64,000 nucleotides of DNA from Corynebacterium sanguinis (lineage in GTDB: Bacteria > Actinomycetota > Actinomycetes > Mycobacteriales > Mycobacteriaceae). A program made the translations under genes and the position numbers. The notes under the pieces were generated by a model that saw nothing but the letters and a program-made list of their open reading frames with translations, was not told the DNA's origin and ran no database searches. Of the stretch, positions 25,636-36,277 are shown piece by piece; within the stretch, counting starts at the first letter, position 1, and each line of letters begins with the position of its first letter. The DNA is taken from assembly GCF_007641235.1 (NCBI RefSeq), contig NZ_CP038157.1:62001-126000 (forward strand), written 5' to 3'.

Positions 25636-26205
25636 CTAGCTCAACGCCGAGTGCAGGTACGAGCTGCGGCGGAGCTTGCCGACGATGTGCGCGCAGGCCA
25701 ACGCGTCGGAATCCGCGGTGTGGTGGACCAGGTCGAAAGTCGGGGCGCAGTAGGCGGCAACCGTCGGCAGCCGGTAGTCGCGCAGCCCCGGGATCAGCCG
25801 GCGCGCGGTGCGGCACGTGCAGTAGAACTGCGCAGGGAACGTGCCGGTGAAGTAGTAGGCGTCGAGCGCGCGCCACACCGCGGCGTCGAACGGGGCGTTG
25901 TGGGCCCACACGGGCAGCTCGCCGACAAGTGCATGGACGTCGTCGGCAATGTCGTACCAGGTGGGGGCCTGCTCCACGTCGCCGCGCTCGATGCCGTGGA
26001 TGTAGGTGAAGTCGAAGCGGATGTACTCCTCCGGCGGGCGCAGGTAGGTTACCAGCTGGTCAACCACCCTGTCGCCCGCGACCTTGACCAGCGCGACCTG
26101 GCAGGCAGACGCGGGGCTGAGCCGGTTGGCGGTCTCGAAATCGACGGTGACGAACTCAGGCGCGTGAAGCGCCTCGCGCGTCGGGATGTAAACGGCTGGT
26201 CTCAT
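25636..26205 (-). CDS. DnaQ-like 3'-5' exonuclease
   Basis: DEDD exonuclease-fold protein of about 189 residues. Exo I is FVTVDFETAN, exo II HNAPFDAAVW and exo III is HHTADSDALACAHI with the DEDDh-type histidine. The segment DFTYIHGI is shared with the exonuclease domains of PolC/DnaQ-like proteins. It probably trims DNA or RNA 3' ends; the exact substrate is open. The start is ATG 26205; a GTG two codons upstream is an alternative. It lies downstream of ispE on the same strand. Confidence 0.85.
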   Translation of the reverse strand: MRPAVYIPTREALHAPEFVTVDFETANRLSPASACQVALVKVAGDRVVDQLVTYLRPPEEYIRFDFTYIHGIERGDVEQAPTWYDIADDVHALVGELPVWAHNAPFDAAVWRALDAYYFTGTFPAQFYCTCRTARRLIPGLRDYRLPTVAAYCAPTFDLVHHTADSDALACAHIVGKLRRSSYLHSALS

Positions 26206-26255
26206 GAGCACTCACGCTATCGCCCAGCCCAGACAGACTCCGTGAGGTTTTCGCA

Positions 26256-27230
26256 CTAGTATTCTAGAACTTCACGCGCGCCCGTCGTCGGGCCAGCCGC
26301 GCACACTATCTCGTAGCCGTCGAAGGCGGCTTCGATGCGGTCGCGGGCATCCAGCGCATCTTCTTCGTCTTCGCACAGCAGCGCCACGGTCGGCCCGGAG
26401 CCGGAGACGATCGCCCGCAGCCCGCAGTCGGCCGCGAAGTCAAGCAGCGCCCGAAGCTGCGGGCGCATCGCCACGGCAACCGGCTGCAGGTCGTTGTGCA
26501 GCGCGCGGGCGACCAGCCGGGGCTCCCCGGTAAGCAGGCACCGGGACAGCGTGGTGGTGTTGAGGTGCGGAACGACCGAGGCGTCGTTGTGGCGCAGGTC
26601 GTCGAGACGCGAAAACGCCTCCCCCGTCGGCAGCGGCACGCTGGGGTTGATAAACACCCACCAGTACAACCCGCGCGACATCATCTCCACCACCTCGTCA
26701 CCCCGGCCCGCGCCCAGCGCGGTGCCACCCATCAGGCAAAACGGCACGTCGGCACCCAGCGACTTGGCAAGATCCACGATGGTGTCGCGGCTCAGCGTGG
26801 TACCGCCGTAGTGCCCCACGAACGCGTTCGCGGCGAGCAGCGCGGCCGCCGCGTCGGCGGAGCCGCCTGCCATGCCGCCAGCGACGAAGACGTTCTTCTC
26901 CACCTCAATGCTCACCCGTGGCAGCGACACCGCGCCGTCGATGCGGCGGTAGGCGTCCACCACCGCGTCGACCGCGCGCCACGCGAGGTTGGCCGGCGTG
27001 TCTATGTCTTCTGCCGGCCGCTTCACGCCAAACGACGTCGTCATGCCCGTGACCACGGAGCCCTGCGTCACCCGTGGAGCTCGCGTGTCGACGCTCAACC
27101 TCACCGTCTCCCACAGATCAACGGATTGGAACACCGTCACCAGATCGTGATAGCCATCGGCGCGCGCCTCCCCCACCCCGAGGTGGAGGTTCACCTTCGC
27201 GGGCGCGGTGGCAACGAAATGGAGGATCAC
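26256..27230 (-). CDS. ispE: 4-diphosphocytidyl-2-C-methyl-D-erythritol kinase
   Basis: GHMP kinase of the non-mevalonate isoprenoid pathway, phosphorylating CDP-ME at the 2-hydroxyl. Substrate loop [12 protein letters not shown] is at residues 9-20, and the ATP-binding GHMP motif is [20 protein letters not shown]. The C-terminal motif [11 protein letters not shown] follows. The 324 residues are slightly longer than usual because of an insertion in the region after DLWETV. The gene overlaps rsmA by 4 bases (ATGA), the usual rsmA-ispE order of actinobacteria. The gene order rpf2-rsmA-ispE on the minus strand is conserved in this group. Confidence 0.95.
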   Translation of the reverse strand: MILHFVATAPAKVNLHLGVGEARADGYHDLVTVFQSVDLWETVRLSVDTRAPRVTQGSVVTGMTTSFGVKRPAEDIDTPANLAWRAVDAVVDAYRRIDGAVSLPRVSIEVEKNVFVAGGMAGGSADAAAALLAANAFVGHYGGTTLSRDTIVDLAKSLGADVPFCLMGGTALGAGRGDEVVEMMSRGLYWWVFINPSVPLPTGEAFSRLDDLRHNDASVVPHLNTTTLSRCLLTGEPRLVARALHNDLQPVAVAMRPQLRALLDFAADCGLRAIVSGSGPTVALLCEDEEDALDARDRIEAAFDGYEIVCAAGPTTGAREVLEY

Positions 27231-28081
27231 TGCGCGCCCCCGGCCCGGGCGAGGCGGATGAAGTCGTCGACCGAGAGCTTCTCGCCGCGCAACCCGGGGT
27301 CGATGCCGGCGTCGACAAGCGCCTGCTCGGCCGCCGCGGGCGAGCCGTACACGCCCGCCAGCGTCGAACGCAGGGTCTTGCGTCGCTGGGCGAACGCGGC
27401 GTCGACAAGCGGGAACACGGATGAGCGCAAGTTGCGATCGGTGTCCGGGTCAACGTCGATACGCACCAGCCCGGACTCGATGTTCGGCGCTGGCCAGAAC
27501 ACGTTTTTGCCGATCGTCCCGGCGCGGCTGACGCGCCCGTAGAAGGCGGCCTTGACGCTGGGCACGCCGTAGATCTTCGAGCCCGGCTCGGCGGCGAGGC
27601 GGTCCGCGACTTCTTTTTGCACCATGACCAGTACCCGGCGAATCGTCGGGAACTCCTCGAGCAGGTGCAGCAGCACGGGCACGGAGACGTTGTACGGCAG
27701 GTTGGCCACTAGCGCCGTCGGAGCGCGCGAGATGTCCGCCCGGCGCACGCGCAGCGCGTCCGCGCAAACGACCTCGAGGCGCTCGGCGAAGCTTTCAGCG
27801 CGCTGTTCGACGGTACGCGCCAGGCGGCCCGCGAGGCGCGGGTCGATCTCCAGCGCGATGACGTGGGCGACGGAATCGATCAGCCCGAGGGTAAGCGAGC
27901 CCAGCCCGGGGCCGACCTCGACGACGACGTCGTCGGCGCTCAGCTCCGCGGCCGCGACGATGCGGCGAACCGTGTTCGGGTCGTGCACGAAGTTCTGGCC
28001 GAGCTTCTTCGTCGGGGTCACCCCGAGCTCGCTGGCCAGCTCGCGGACCTCAACGGGTCCGAGGAGGTGGGACTCAACCAC
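27227..28081 (-). CDS. rsmA: 16S rRNA (adenine1518/1519-N6)-dimethyltransferase
   Basis: KsgA/RsmA dimethylates two adjacent adenosines in the helix-45 loop of 16S rRNA during 30S maturation. The SAM-binding parts are [22 protein letters not shown] and the catalytic [12 protein letters not shown] (the NLPY motif). I place the start at GTG 28081, giving 284 residues; the frame is open upstream, but that region is antisense-frame rpf2 sequence. The start is 3 bases beyond the rpf2 stop. It is followed by ispE with a 4-base overlap. Confidence 0.94.
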   Translation of the reverse strand: MVESHLLGPVEVRELASELGVTPTKKLGQNFVHDPNTVRRIVAAAELSADDVVVEVGPGLGSLTLGLIDSVAHVIALEIDPRLAGRLARTVEQRAESFAERLEVVCADALRVRRADISRAPTALVANLPYNVSVPVLLHLLEEFPTIRRVLVMVQKEVADRLAAEPGSKIYGVPSVKAAFYGRVSRAGTIGKNVFWPAPNIESGLVRIDVDPDTDRNLRSSVFPLVDAAFAQRRKTLRSTLAGVYGSPAAAEQALVDAGIDPGLRGEKLSVDDFIRLARAGGAQ

Positions 28082-28083
28082 CG

Positions 28084-29241
<1,158 letters not shown>

Positions 29242-29271
29242 CTAACATCGGTAAGTGTCCTGGCAGTCGTT

Positions 29272-29293
29272 GTAACAATACGGTAACAATCCG
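29272..29293. promoter_or_regulatory. Two tandem 11-bp units (GTAACAATACG, GTAACAATCCG) upstream of rpf2
   Basis: The 8-mer GTAACAAT occurs twice at an exact 11-bp spacing, 43 to 64 bases upstream of the rpf2 ATG, where it would cover the -35 region. One helical turn between units fits a dimer of an OmpR-type response regulator. MtrA is known to control rpf2 and cell-wall hydrolases in C. glutamicum and binds GTTAC-like direct repeats in actinobacteria, so it is my first candidate. The assignment is inference. Confidence 0.45.
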
Positions 29294-29316
29294 TAATACG
29301 CAATATCGTGCGGGGG

Positions 29317-30138
29317 CTAGACCCCGAACATGCGGCTGTACGTCTGTCCCACCTCGTTGGCAAGCTCGGCGGGCTCGATGCCCCGCGCCTGCGCCACCAC
29401 GGCCGCGGTGTGCCCGATCAGCGACGGCTCGTTGCGCGCGCCCCGAAACGGTTCCGGGGTCATGTACGGCGCGTCGGTCTCAATCAGAAGCTGCCCCACC
29501 GGGGCGAGCGCGGCGGCCTCGCGCAGGTAGTCGTTGCGCTTGAACGTGACGTTTCCGGCAAACGACAGCACGTACCCGCGCTCGATCGCTTCGCGCGCCA
29601 CATCGACCGGGGAGGAGAAGCAGTGCAGCATCACCTCGCGCGGGCGTGGGGAATCGGCGAGGATGCGCAGCATGTCCTCGTCGCCCTCGCGGTTGTGGAT
29701 CATCAGCGACTTGCCGGTGTCCACGGCGAGCTGAATGTGGAAGCGAAACGCCTCCTCCTGCACCTCAAGCGGGGCGGTGCCGTCAGGGTCGTGGGTGATC
29801 CAGTAGGCGTCCACTCCCGTCTCGCCGATGGCGACGCAGCGCGGGTCCGCGGCCATCTCGGTCAGGCGGGTGCGCGCGGCGCTATCCAGCTCGTGGGCGC
29901 GCGTCGGGTGGATCGCGCACGCCGCGACAACGCTTGGGTGCTCGTGGGCGGCGGCGAGTGCCCTTTCCGCCTCATCCAGTCCGTCGCCGACGGTGCAGAT
30001 CCGCTCCACGCCGGCCGCCTTGGCCCGCGCAACCAGCTCGGAGAGCGGTTCTTTGATGGAGGCGAGGTGCGTGTGGGCGTCGACAAGCCCGGCGATCGGC
30101 TCCGCGGGGACCGGCGTCGGGCGCTTCTTTTTACTCAT
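29317..30138 (-). CDS. TatD family metal-dependent hydrolase
   Basis: TIM-barrel metal hydrolase of 273 residues, probably a DNase. Metal ligands: LVDAHTHLA at the N-terminus, GETGVDAYW in the middle, HNRE, HCFSS and ETDAPYMTP at the C-terminus. TatD enzymes act as 3'-5' exonucleases or AP-site nucleases in repair and fragmentation. I use the ATG at 30138, after which the basic sequence KKKRPTP precedes the barrel; the frame stays open upstream but overlaps the divergent gene at 30151. An unusual replacement is the DAYWITHDPD loop, where homologs have shorter sequence. Confidence 0.9.
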   Translation of the reverse strand: MSKKKRPTPVPAEPIAGLVDAHTHLASIKEPLSELVARAKAAGVERICTVGDGLDEAERALAAAHEHPSVVAACAIHPTRAHELDSAARTRLTEMAADPRCVAIGETGVDAYWITHDPDGTAPLEVQEEAFRFHIQLAVDTGKSLMIHNREGDEDMLRILADSPRPREVMLHCFSSPVDVAREAIERGYVLSFAGNVTFKRNDYLREAAALAPVGQLLIETDAPYMTPEPFRGARNEPSLIGHTAAVVAQARGIEPAELANEVGQTYSRMFGV

Positions 30139-30150
30139 ACGATAGAGACT

Positions 30151-30534
30151 ATGGCATTCGCAGACATCGACGCTTCGACCCGCTCCCAGATCGAGACCGA
30201 CCTGCTCGAGGCCGCCGCGCGCGGCATCACCGGCGACGCAACGGCCATCGCGGAGTCCTTCGAGGCGGTGATCACGGAGTACCTCGCCTCCGACCCCGAC
30301 CTGAAGCGCTCCTTCCCGCGCGGGGAGACCGCCCGCATCTACGGCACGGCGCTTGGCGACGCCCTCGTGCGCGAGCACGGCTTTTCCTGGAAGCTGCTTC
30401 ACGACGACTACGGCACCGACCTCGTCGTCATGCAAACCCCGGAGCGCTACACCGCCCCCATCGTCGTGGTCGACTCGCGATTCGAGGATGACGAGCCCGG
30501 CAAGCTCACCGCATTCATTAAGCAGTTTCTCTAG
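30151..30534 (+). CDS. Hypothetical protein, DUF3806-like
   Basis: Protein of 127 residues with no signal peptide or membrane segment. The pattern SFPRGETARIYGTALGDALVREHGFSWKLLHDDYGTDLVV is reminiscent of DUF3806, a small alpha/beta domain of unknown role. I am not certain of the family. It starts at ATG 30151, 12 bases from the divergent tatD start, so the two promoters must overlap each other or the genes. The next gene follows after 26 bases. Confidence 0.6.
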   Translation: MAFADIDASTRSQIETDLLEAAARGITGDATAIAESFEAVITEYLASDPDLKRSFPRGETARIYGTALGDALVREHGFSWKLLHDDYGTDLVVMQTPERYTAPIVVVDSRFEDDEPGKLTAFIKQFL

Positions 30535-30560
30535 CGGAGTTCACGGGTATCGTCGGGGGT

Positions 30561-31037
30561 ATGAACCAGATCACGCTGCCGGCCCACACCGCGCTCGTCG
30601 CCCACGACACTGTCGGCCCCGACGCGCTCCGCGAGTTCTTCGACCACTACTACCCGCTGCTCCACGAATTCACCGAATCCGTCGGGGTGCTGCCCCAGGC
30701 CGCGCGTGCCTACTACTTCAGCCCACCCGGCGAGGCGTTCGATATCGCGGCCGGGTTCGTCATCGCCGACGAGGATCTCGACCTCATCGCCCCGCTTATC
30801 GACGACATCGGCGACGGCCACGTCTCCTTGAAGCGCTTCGAAGAGATCGAGGCCGTAGTAAAGCGCGTCACCTGTGCGTACAGCGATCTCGGGGCGCAGT
30901 GGGACGAGTTCGCCGCGGCCACGGAGGCGGACGGCCACGCCGTGGACAGACTGCTCATCGAGGAGTACGTCACCATGGGCGACGACCAGGACGCGCCGGT
31001 GACGGACCTGTTTATCCCGCTAACTCGTCCTCAATAA
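30561..31037 (+). CDS. GyrI-like small-molecule-binding domain protein
   Basis: Protein of 158 residues that fits a stand-alone effector-binding (GyrI/AraC-C-terminal or SOUL-like) domain: LREFFDHYYPLLHE, AYYFSPPGEAFDIAAGFVI and the C-terminal EEYVTMGDDQ...TDLFIPL are the usual blocks of the fold. It lacks a DNA-binding part. Such domains sequester small hydrophobic compounds or serve as sensors. The stop at 31037 overlaps the end of a broken MFS gene on the other strand, which suggests the region beyond has been shortened. Confidence 0.6.
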   Translation: MNQITLPAHTALVAHDTVGPDALREFFDHYYPLLHEFTESVGVLPQAARAYYFSPPGEAFDIAAGFVIADEDLDLIAPLIDDIGDGHVSLKRFEEIEAVVKRVTCAYSDLGAQWDEFAAATEADGHAVDRLLIEEYVTMGDDQDAPVTDLFIPLTRPQ

Positions 31038-31717
31038 AGACGCGCCGGGAGGCGGCGAGCCCAGCCCGCCGAGAACAAGCGAGAGCAACGCCGACGAGCA
31101 GCGGCCCGGCGGCCGCGAGGATGTAGCCGACGGGCTGCACAAACCCAGACAGCCGCGCGGTGACGATCACCGTGCGGGTGCGCGCCGGGATCAGTGCCAG
31201 CGCCAGCGGGAAGCACCAGCCGCCGAGGCCGGAGGTGCGCAGCAGAAGATCGGCGCGGTGGTGGGTGCGAACACCACGCCCAGGTACCCGGCGGCGCAGA
31301 AACCGACACGGTGGCCGAGTAGATGGTGGTCAGCGCGACGATGTGCGCGCCGCCGTACTTGTTGATCCATGCCGGCAGGATCACGTTGACCAGCGCGATG
31401 CCGCCCGCCACGGAGATCGTAGCCAGGATAAACAGAGAAATCATCGGAGCGAACGGGCGCAGCGCGAGGCCCGCGGCCGTTGCGATGGCGGCCGCGAGCA
31501 GCGTCGGCGTCAACCCGACCCGGCGCGCCAGCGGCACCGCGCTGAGCCCGAAGACGCAAAACAGTGCCCCGGGCATCGCGGTGATCACCCCGCCGATGGA
31601 GGCGGGGGCGTTGTAGTGCGCTAGGACGTCGTCAAGCACGGCGCCTACCGACGCCATACCGGCGCGCAGGTTAATCGCGGCGATGGCCACCGCGACGAAC
31701 AGCAACGCGGGGCGCAT
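31031..31717 (-). pseudogene. Decayed MFS transporter (CynX/NimT-like)
   Basis: The first 145 or so residues are a good MFS N-terminal half: [25 protein letters not shown], then PLARRVGLTPTLLAAA and NVILPAWINKYGG, close to the cyanate/nitroimidazole transporter group. After ATVSVSAPPGTW the frame is lost. A second minus-strand frame then reads GGWCFPLALALIPARTRTV, TARLSGFVQPVGYILAAAGPLL, which is the CynX C-terminal half (about TM9-TM11). Roughly 130 residues are missing from the middle and the last helix is also gone. The C-terminal frame reads through to a TAA at 31012. The total of 690 bp compares with about 1200 for an intact gene. It starts at ATG 31717, overlapping the metG stop by one base. 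Confidence 0.8.
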
Positions 31718-33552
31718 TACTGGACGGGCGCCCACGCGGGTCCGGTTTCGCCGAGTTCGGGATCCAGCTTGGCAATCAGCGGCTGCGGCTTGCTCAGTGC
31801 CGTGCCCGGGGTGACGTCAACGCGAGCCCACACGGCCTTCTGCTTGGTGTAGTCGCCGGTGATGGTCATGTAGGTCTGGCCCTTGTCGGGCAGGCCGGCC
31901 CCGACGAGCTCGACATCGGCGTCGTCGGTGACCTCCTCGATCACCGGGCTCACCGCCCACCGCCCGTCGCGACCCAGCGTCTCGTGCACGCGCTGCGCGG
32001 TGTGCGGGATAAAGGGGGTGAGCATGGCGTTGCAGTCGGAGACGACCTGCAGCGCGGTCCACAGCACCGTGGCCAAGCGGTCGCGCTGCGCCGGGTCCTT
32101 CGCCAGCTTCCACGGTTCGTTCTCCGCGATGTAGGCGTTGGCCTCTCCGACGACGTGCATGACCTTGGTAATCGCGTTCTTGAACTTCGCCTCTCCCAAG
32201 TCCGCGCCGGCCTCGACGAAGGTGCGCTCGGCCAGGTCCAGGATGCGCTGGTCAGATTCCTCCAGCACGCCAGGCGCGGGCACCTCGCCGAAGTTCTTGT
32301 GGGCCATGGACACCGTGCGGTTAACCAGGTTGCCCCACCCGTTGGCCAGCTCGTTGTTCACCCGGCGCACGAACTCGTCCCAGGTGAAGTCCGTGTCGTT
32401 GTTTTCTGGGCCGGCGACCGCGATGAAGTAGCGCAGCGGGTCCGGTCCAAACTCGGCGAGGAAGTCCTTGACGTAGATCACCACGCCCTTCGACGAGGAG
32501 AACTTCGAGCCGGACATGGTGAGAAACTCCGAGGACACGACCTCGGTGGGCAGGTTGAGCTCCCCGAGCACACCCGGGCTGCCGCCGGTCGCGCCCTTGC
32601 CCGCGTAGCCGAGCAGCTCCGCCGGCCAGATCTGCGAGTGGAAGGTGATGTTGTCCTTGCCCATGAAGTAGTAGCCCTCGGTGGCGGGGTCCTGCCAAAA
32701 CGCCTTCCACGCATCCGGGTCGCCCGAGCGCGCCGCCCACTCGATCGAGGCGGAGAGGTAGCCCACCACCGCGTCGAACCACACGTAGAGCTTCTTCGAG
32801 GGGTTGTCCTGCCAGCCCTCGACCGGGATCGGGATGCCCCAGTCAATGTCGCGGGTCATCGCACGCGGGCGCATGTCCTCGAGTAGGTTCAGGGAGAACT
32901 TCAGCACGTTGGGGCGCCAGTCTTCGCGGGTCCCAAGCCACGTCTTCAGGGCGTCGTGAAGCGAGGGCAAATCGAGCATGAAGTGCTCGGTGTCGACGAA
33001 CTCCGGGGTCTCCCCGTTGATCTTGGACACCGGGTTGATCAGGTCGGCCGGATCGAGCTGGTTGCCGCAGGTGTCGCACTGGTCGCCGCGCGCGTCGGTC
33101 GCGCCGCAGATCGGGCAGGTGCCCTCAATGTAGCGATCCGGCAGGGTGCGACCCGTTGACGGGGAAATCGCGCCCCGGGTGGTCTCCTTGACCATGTAAC
33201 CGTTGGCGTAGAGCCCCTTGAACAGCTCCTGCACCACGGCGTAGTGGTTACGAGTGGTGGTGCGGGTGAACAAGTCGTAGGACAGGCCCAGGCCCGCGAG
33301 GTCCTCGACGATCTGCGCGTTGTAGCGATCCGCGAGCTCCTTGACAGTCACGCCCTCCTTGTCCGCCTGGACCAGAAGCGGGGTGCCGTGCTCATCGGTG
33401 CCGGAGACCATGAGCACATTGCGGCCCGTCATGCGCTGGTAGCGCGCAAAAACATCGGAGGGAACCCCGAAACCGGCGACGTGGCCGATGTGGCGGGGGC
33501 CGTTGGCATAGGGCCAGGCAACGCAAACGAGGACGTTGTCGTGAGAAGTCAT
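31717..33552 (-). CDS. metG: Methionyl-tRNA synthetase
   Basis: Class I aminoacyl-tRNA synthetase charging tRNA-Met, 611 residues. The HIGH motif is PRHIGHVAG near residue 20, the zinc-knuckle domain [21 protein letters not shown] is intact, and the KMSKS equivalent is [13 protein letters not shown], the KFSSS form seen in related enzymes. The anticodon-binding helical domain (from about 395) includes [16 protein letters not shown] and [15 protein letters not shown]. No EMAP-like C-terminal domain is present. A decayed transporter directly downstream shares one base with the stop. No T-box or other leader is visible. Confidence 0.96.
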   Translation of the reverse strand: MTSHDNVLVCVAWPYANGPRHIGHVAGFGVPSDVFARYQRMTGRNVLMVSGTDEHGTPLLVQADKEGVTVKELADRYNAQIVEDLAGLGLSYDLFTRTTTRNHYAVVQELFKGLYANGYMVKETTRGAISPSTGRTLPDRYIEGTCPICGATDARGDQCDTCGNQLDPADLINPVSKINGETPEFVDTEHFMLDLPSLHDALKTWLGTREDWRPNVLKFSLNLLEDMRPRAMTRDIDWGIPIPVEGWQDNPSKKLYVWFDAVVGYLSASIEWAARSGDPDAWKAFWQDPATEGYYFMGKDNITFHSQIWPAELLGYAGKGATGGSPGVLGELNLPTEVVSSEFLTMSGSKFSSSKGVVIYVKDFLAEFGPDPLRYFIAVAGPENNDTDFTWDEFVRRVNNELANGWGNLVNRTVSMAHKNFGEVPAPGVLEESDQRILDLAERTFVEAGADLGEAKFKNAITKVMHVVGEANAYIAENEPWKLAKDPAQRDRLATVLWTALQVVSDCNAMLTPFIPHTAQRVHETLGRDGRWAVSPVIEEVTDDADVELVGAGLPDKGQTYMTITGDYTKQKAVWARVDVTPGTALSKPQPLIAKLDPELGETGPAWAPVQ

Positions 33553-33586
33553 GGCCTCAACCTTACTGCCGGCCCGGGGTGATGAT

Positions 33587-35317
33587 TCACTTTACCTGCC
33601 GTTTGCGGGCTTCTAGCTGGAGCTGCTCGCGGTGGCGGCGGCGCTCCACCGCGAGCTGCCGGGCGAAGCGCTCCTGTTCCTTGGCATCGAGGTAGATCGG
33701 GTCATTGGAGACATCTTTAACAATCGCGAACATCAGCGCGACGAGGATGAACAAGAACGGTGTCGCCGCGACGATGGTGACCGACTGCAAGGAGTTGAGC
33801 GCGTCGCTGCCACCGTTGACCAGCAGCATCAGACCGACACCCGCGGTTCCGAGGCCGAAGACCGCGGCGAGCCATGATTTGGCATTAATGCGCCCATTCT
33901 GCGCCATCGACGCCATCACTGTGGAGGCCGAGTCGGCGGAGGTGATGAAGAACGTCCCGAGCAAAATCACGGCGAAGATGCCCATGAAGAATCCGCCGGG
34001 CAGGCTGTGCAAAAGGCTAAAGAGCTGGTCTTCGGGGTCCCCGGAGCCGTAGATCGAGTTACCCTCCTGCTCGAGTTTGATGGCGTAGCCGCCGAAGATG
34101 GTAAACCAGATTGTCGACAGCATCGAAGGCACGAGCAATACGCCGAGGCAGAACTCGCGGATCGTGCGCCCACGCGAGATGCGCGCCAGGAACATGCCGA
34201 CGAAGGGCGACCATGAGATCCACCACGCCCAGTAGAAGATGGTCCAGCCAGAGAGAAACGCCCCCGCCTCGCCGTCGGCGCTTTCCGCGGTGCGGGCCGC
34301 CATGGAGAAGAATTGGTTCACGTAGGAACCAATCGCGGTGGGCAGCATGTTCAGCATGCTGACCGTTGGCCCGACAACGAAGACGAAGACTGCCAAGAGC
34401 GCAGCGATGATCATGTTGAAGTTAGACAACAGCCGGATTCCGCGCGAGACGCCGGAGACTGCGGAGATCAAAAAAGCAAGTGTGAGTACCGAAATGATGC
34501 CGATGGTCAGCTGCGTCGAGGGGGATTCGACGAACCCGGAGGCGCGCAGCCCCGAGGTGATTTGCAGCGCGCCGAGGCCGAGCGAGCAGGCCGTGCCGAA
34601 GATGGTGGCGAAGATGGCGAGCGCATCGATGATCTTGCCCACGAAGCCCTCAGCGCCCTTTTGCCCGATCATCGGGACAAAGGCGCTGGACAGGAGCTGC
34701 TTCCGGCCGAGTCGGAAGGTTGAGTATGCGATAGCCAGCCCGATCACGGCATAGAGTGCCCACGGGTGCAGCGTCCAGTGGAACATCGTCTGCGCCATGG
34801 AGGTGCCCACCTCGTTGGCCGGCCGTCCAGGAACACCGTCGCGGTACATGCTCAGCGGCTCGGATGCGCCGTAGAACATGAGCCCGATGCCCATGCCAGC
34901 GGCAAACATCATGGAAATCCACGACGCGGTGGAGAACTCGGGCTGCTCGCCGGGCCTGCCGAGGCGGATGGAGCCGAACTTTGAGAAGGCGATCACCAAA
35001 ACGAAGCCGACGAAAATGGTGCCGAACAGCACAAAGGCCCAACCGAGATTGCTGATGACCCAGCTAAACGACTCGTTGGCGAACGCCGCGAAGCTGTTGG
35101 GGCCAATCAGGCCCCAGGCGACGATGCCCGCAACAACCACCACGATAGGGATGACGACCGCCCAGGTAATCGGGGCGTTGTCGTCGTCTGCCTCCGACCT
35201 AACGGTGTCGTCTTGGGCCGCCGAGAGACTCTCACCCCTGTGCTCGGCGTCGATCAGTGCTGCGAGCTCGCTCGTTGCCGACGGTGCGGAATCCGCTTCA
35301 AGGTCCTTGTCGCTCAA
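33587..35317 (-). CDS. betP: BCCT family glycine betaine transporter, BetP-like
   Basis: Sodium-coupled osmolyte uptake carrier of 576 residues with 12 predicted membrane helices after a 50-residue acidic N-terminus. Key parts: the unwound TM3 [17 protein letters not shown], the aromatic TM8 [22 protein letters not shown], and [11 protein letters not shown] in TM11. The C-terminal 40 residues are highly charged ([21 protein letters not shown]), closely like the osmosensing tail of C. glutamicum BetP. The symbol betP is an inference from the tail; other corynebacterial BCCT members (EctP, LcoP) lack this similarity as far as I recall. A mechanosensitive mscL gene lies elsewhere in the window. 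Confidence 0.85.
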   Translation of the reverse strand: MSDKDLEADSAPSATSELAALIDAEHRGESLSAAQDDTVRSEADDDNAPITWAVVIPIVVVVAGIVAWGLIGPNSFAAFANESFSWVISNLGWAFVLFGTIFVGFVLVIAFSKFGSIRLGRPGEQPEFSTASWISMMFAAGMGIGLMFYGASEPLSMYRDGVPGRPANEVGTSMAQTMFHWTLHPWALYAVIGLAIAYSTFRLGRKQLLSSAFVPMIGQKGAEGFVGKIIDALAIFATIFGTACSLGLGALQITSGLRASGFVESPSTQLTIGIISVLTLAFLISAVSGVSRGIRLLSNFNMIIAALLAVFVFVVGPTVSMLNMLPTAIGSYVNQFFSMAARTAESADGEAGAFLSGWTIFYWAWWISWSPFVGMFLARISRGRTIREFCLGVLLVPSMLSTIWFTIFGGYAIKLEQEGNSIYGSGDPEDQLFSLLHSLPGGFFMGIFAVILLGTFFITSADSASTVMASMAQNGRINAKSWLAAVFGLGTAGVGLMLLVNGGSDALNSLQSVTIVAATPFLFILVALMFAIVKDVSNDPIYLDAKEQERFARQLAVERRRHREQLQLEARKRQVK

Positions 35318-35394
35318 TGGATGTCGCTCCTTTAGTGCTACTAGTGAGACGATTCTCAGGCGCTAGGCAGGCTACCCCACGTCGACGACATTCG

Positions 35395-36252
35395 TTAACC
35401 GAGATCGCGCTGTGTGAGGGCCTCGTCGTACAGATCCCCAGCCTTCACGCCGTGGGCGCGCGCGATGTCTTTCACCACGTCTTTGAGCCTTTCACCAGCA
35501 TCGACGCGCGCCCTGACGGCATCGACCAGGTCGGTTGCGTTCCGCGCTGCGGGCGCGCCGCCCTCAATGACCACGGTGATCTCGCCGCGCAGCCCCTCGG
35601 CCGCCCACTGGGCGAGCTCGCTTAACGACGCCCTTTTCACCTCCTCGTAAGTCTTCGTCAGCTCGCGGCACACCGCGGCGCGCCGGTCGCCCCCGAGCAC
35701 GTCAGCGGCGTCGGCAAGCGTGGCGCCGATGCGGTGCGGAGACTCGAAGAAGCACACGGCGCGGTGCTGGTCTTTTAGCGTTTCAAGCCATGCGCGGCGC
35801 GGGCCGGACTTGCGGGGTGCGAAACCGTCGAAGATGAAGTGGCCCACGTTCAGCCCGGATAGCGCGAGCGCCGTGGTCACCGCGGACGGCCCCGGCACGC
35901 AGGTGACGTTCACGCCGGCATCGTGCGCGGCGGAGACGACCACGTGGCCAGGGTCGGAGACCAGCGGCATCCCGGCGTCCGTGACGACGAGGACCATGCG
36001 GGTGCGGGCGGCGTCGATAAGCTCGTCGACGCGAAGCTTTTCGTTGTGGTCGAAGTTCGACACCACCTTGGCCGCGAGCTCGACCCCCAGCGCCGCCGCG
36101 AGCTGGCGGGTGCGGCGGGTGTCCTCCGCCGCGATCACGTCGGCGGCGCCCAGCGCCTCGACGAGGCGGGCCGAGGCGTCGCTGATGTTGCCCAGTGGGG
36201 TGGCCGCGAGCACGATGCCGGTGGCGGGGACGGTGGATTCGCTCTCGCTCAT
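35395..36252 (-). CDS. rsmI: 16S rRNA (cytidine1402-2'-O)-methyltransferase
   Basis: RsmI methylates the ribose of C1402 in the decoding centre. The 285 residues contain the tetrapyrrole-methylase-like fold: GIVLAATPLGNISDAS, AAEDTRRTRQLAAALG, VTDAGMPLVSDPGHVVV, GPSAVTTALALSG and the FFESPHRI motif. I use the ATG at 36252 with the sequence MSESES; the frame is open farther upstream but antisense to pmt. It is divergent from pmt with only 25 bases between the start codons, the classic rsmI-pmt arrangement of actinobacteria. Confidence 0.93.
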   Translation of the reverse strand: MSESESTVPATGIVLAATPLGNISDASARLVEALGAADVIAAEDTRRTRQLAAALGVELAAKVVSNFDHNEKLRVDELIDAARTRMVLVVTDAGMPLVSDPGHVVVSAAHDAGVNVTCVPGPSAVTTALALSGLNVGHFIFDGFAPRKSGPRRAWLETLKDQHRAVCFFESPHRIGATLADAADVLGGDRRAAVCRELTKTYEEVKRASLSELAQWAAEGLRGEITVVIEGGAPAARNATDLVDAVRARVDAGERLKDVVKDIARAHGVKAGDLYDEALTQRDLG

Positions 36253-36264
36253 GGGGACCAAGGG

Positions 36265-36270
36265 TAATAT
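36265..36270 (+). promoter_or_regulatory. -10 box TAATAT of pmt
   Basis: A perfect actinobacterial TANNNT hexamer ends 7 bases before the GTG of pmt and there is no Shine-Dalgarno sequence. This spacing predicts that transcription begins at the start codon, so pmt would be leaderless. It also supports the GTG at 36278 as the true start. Confidence 0.55.
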
Positions 36271-36277
36271 CCCCGGG

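Noticed and set aside
35720..36277. N-terminal extension of pmt
   Set aside because: It is antisense to rsmI; the start with a -10 box is the GTG at 36278.
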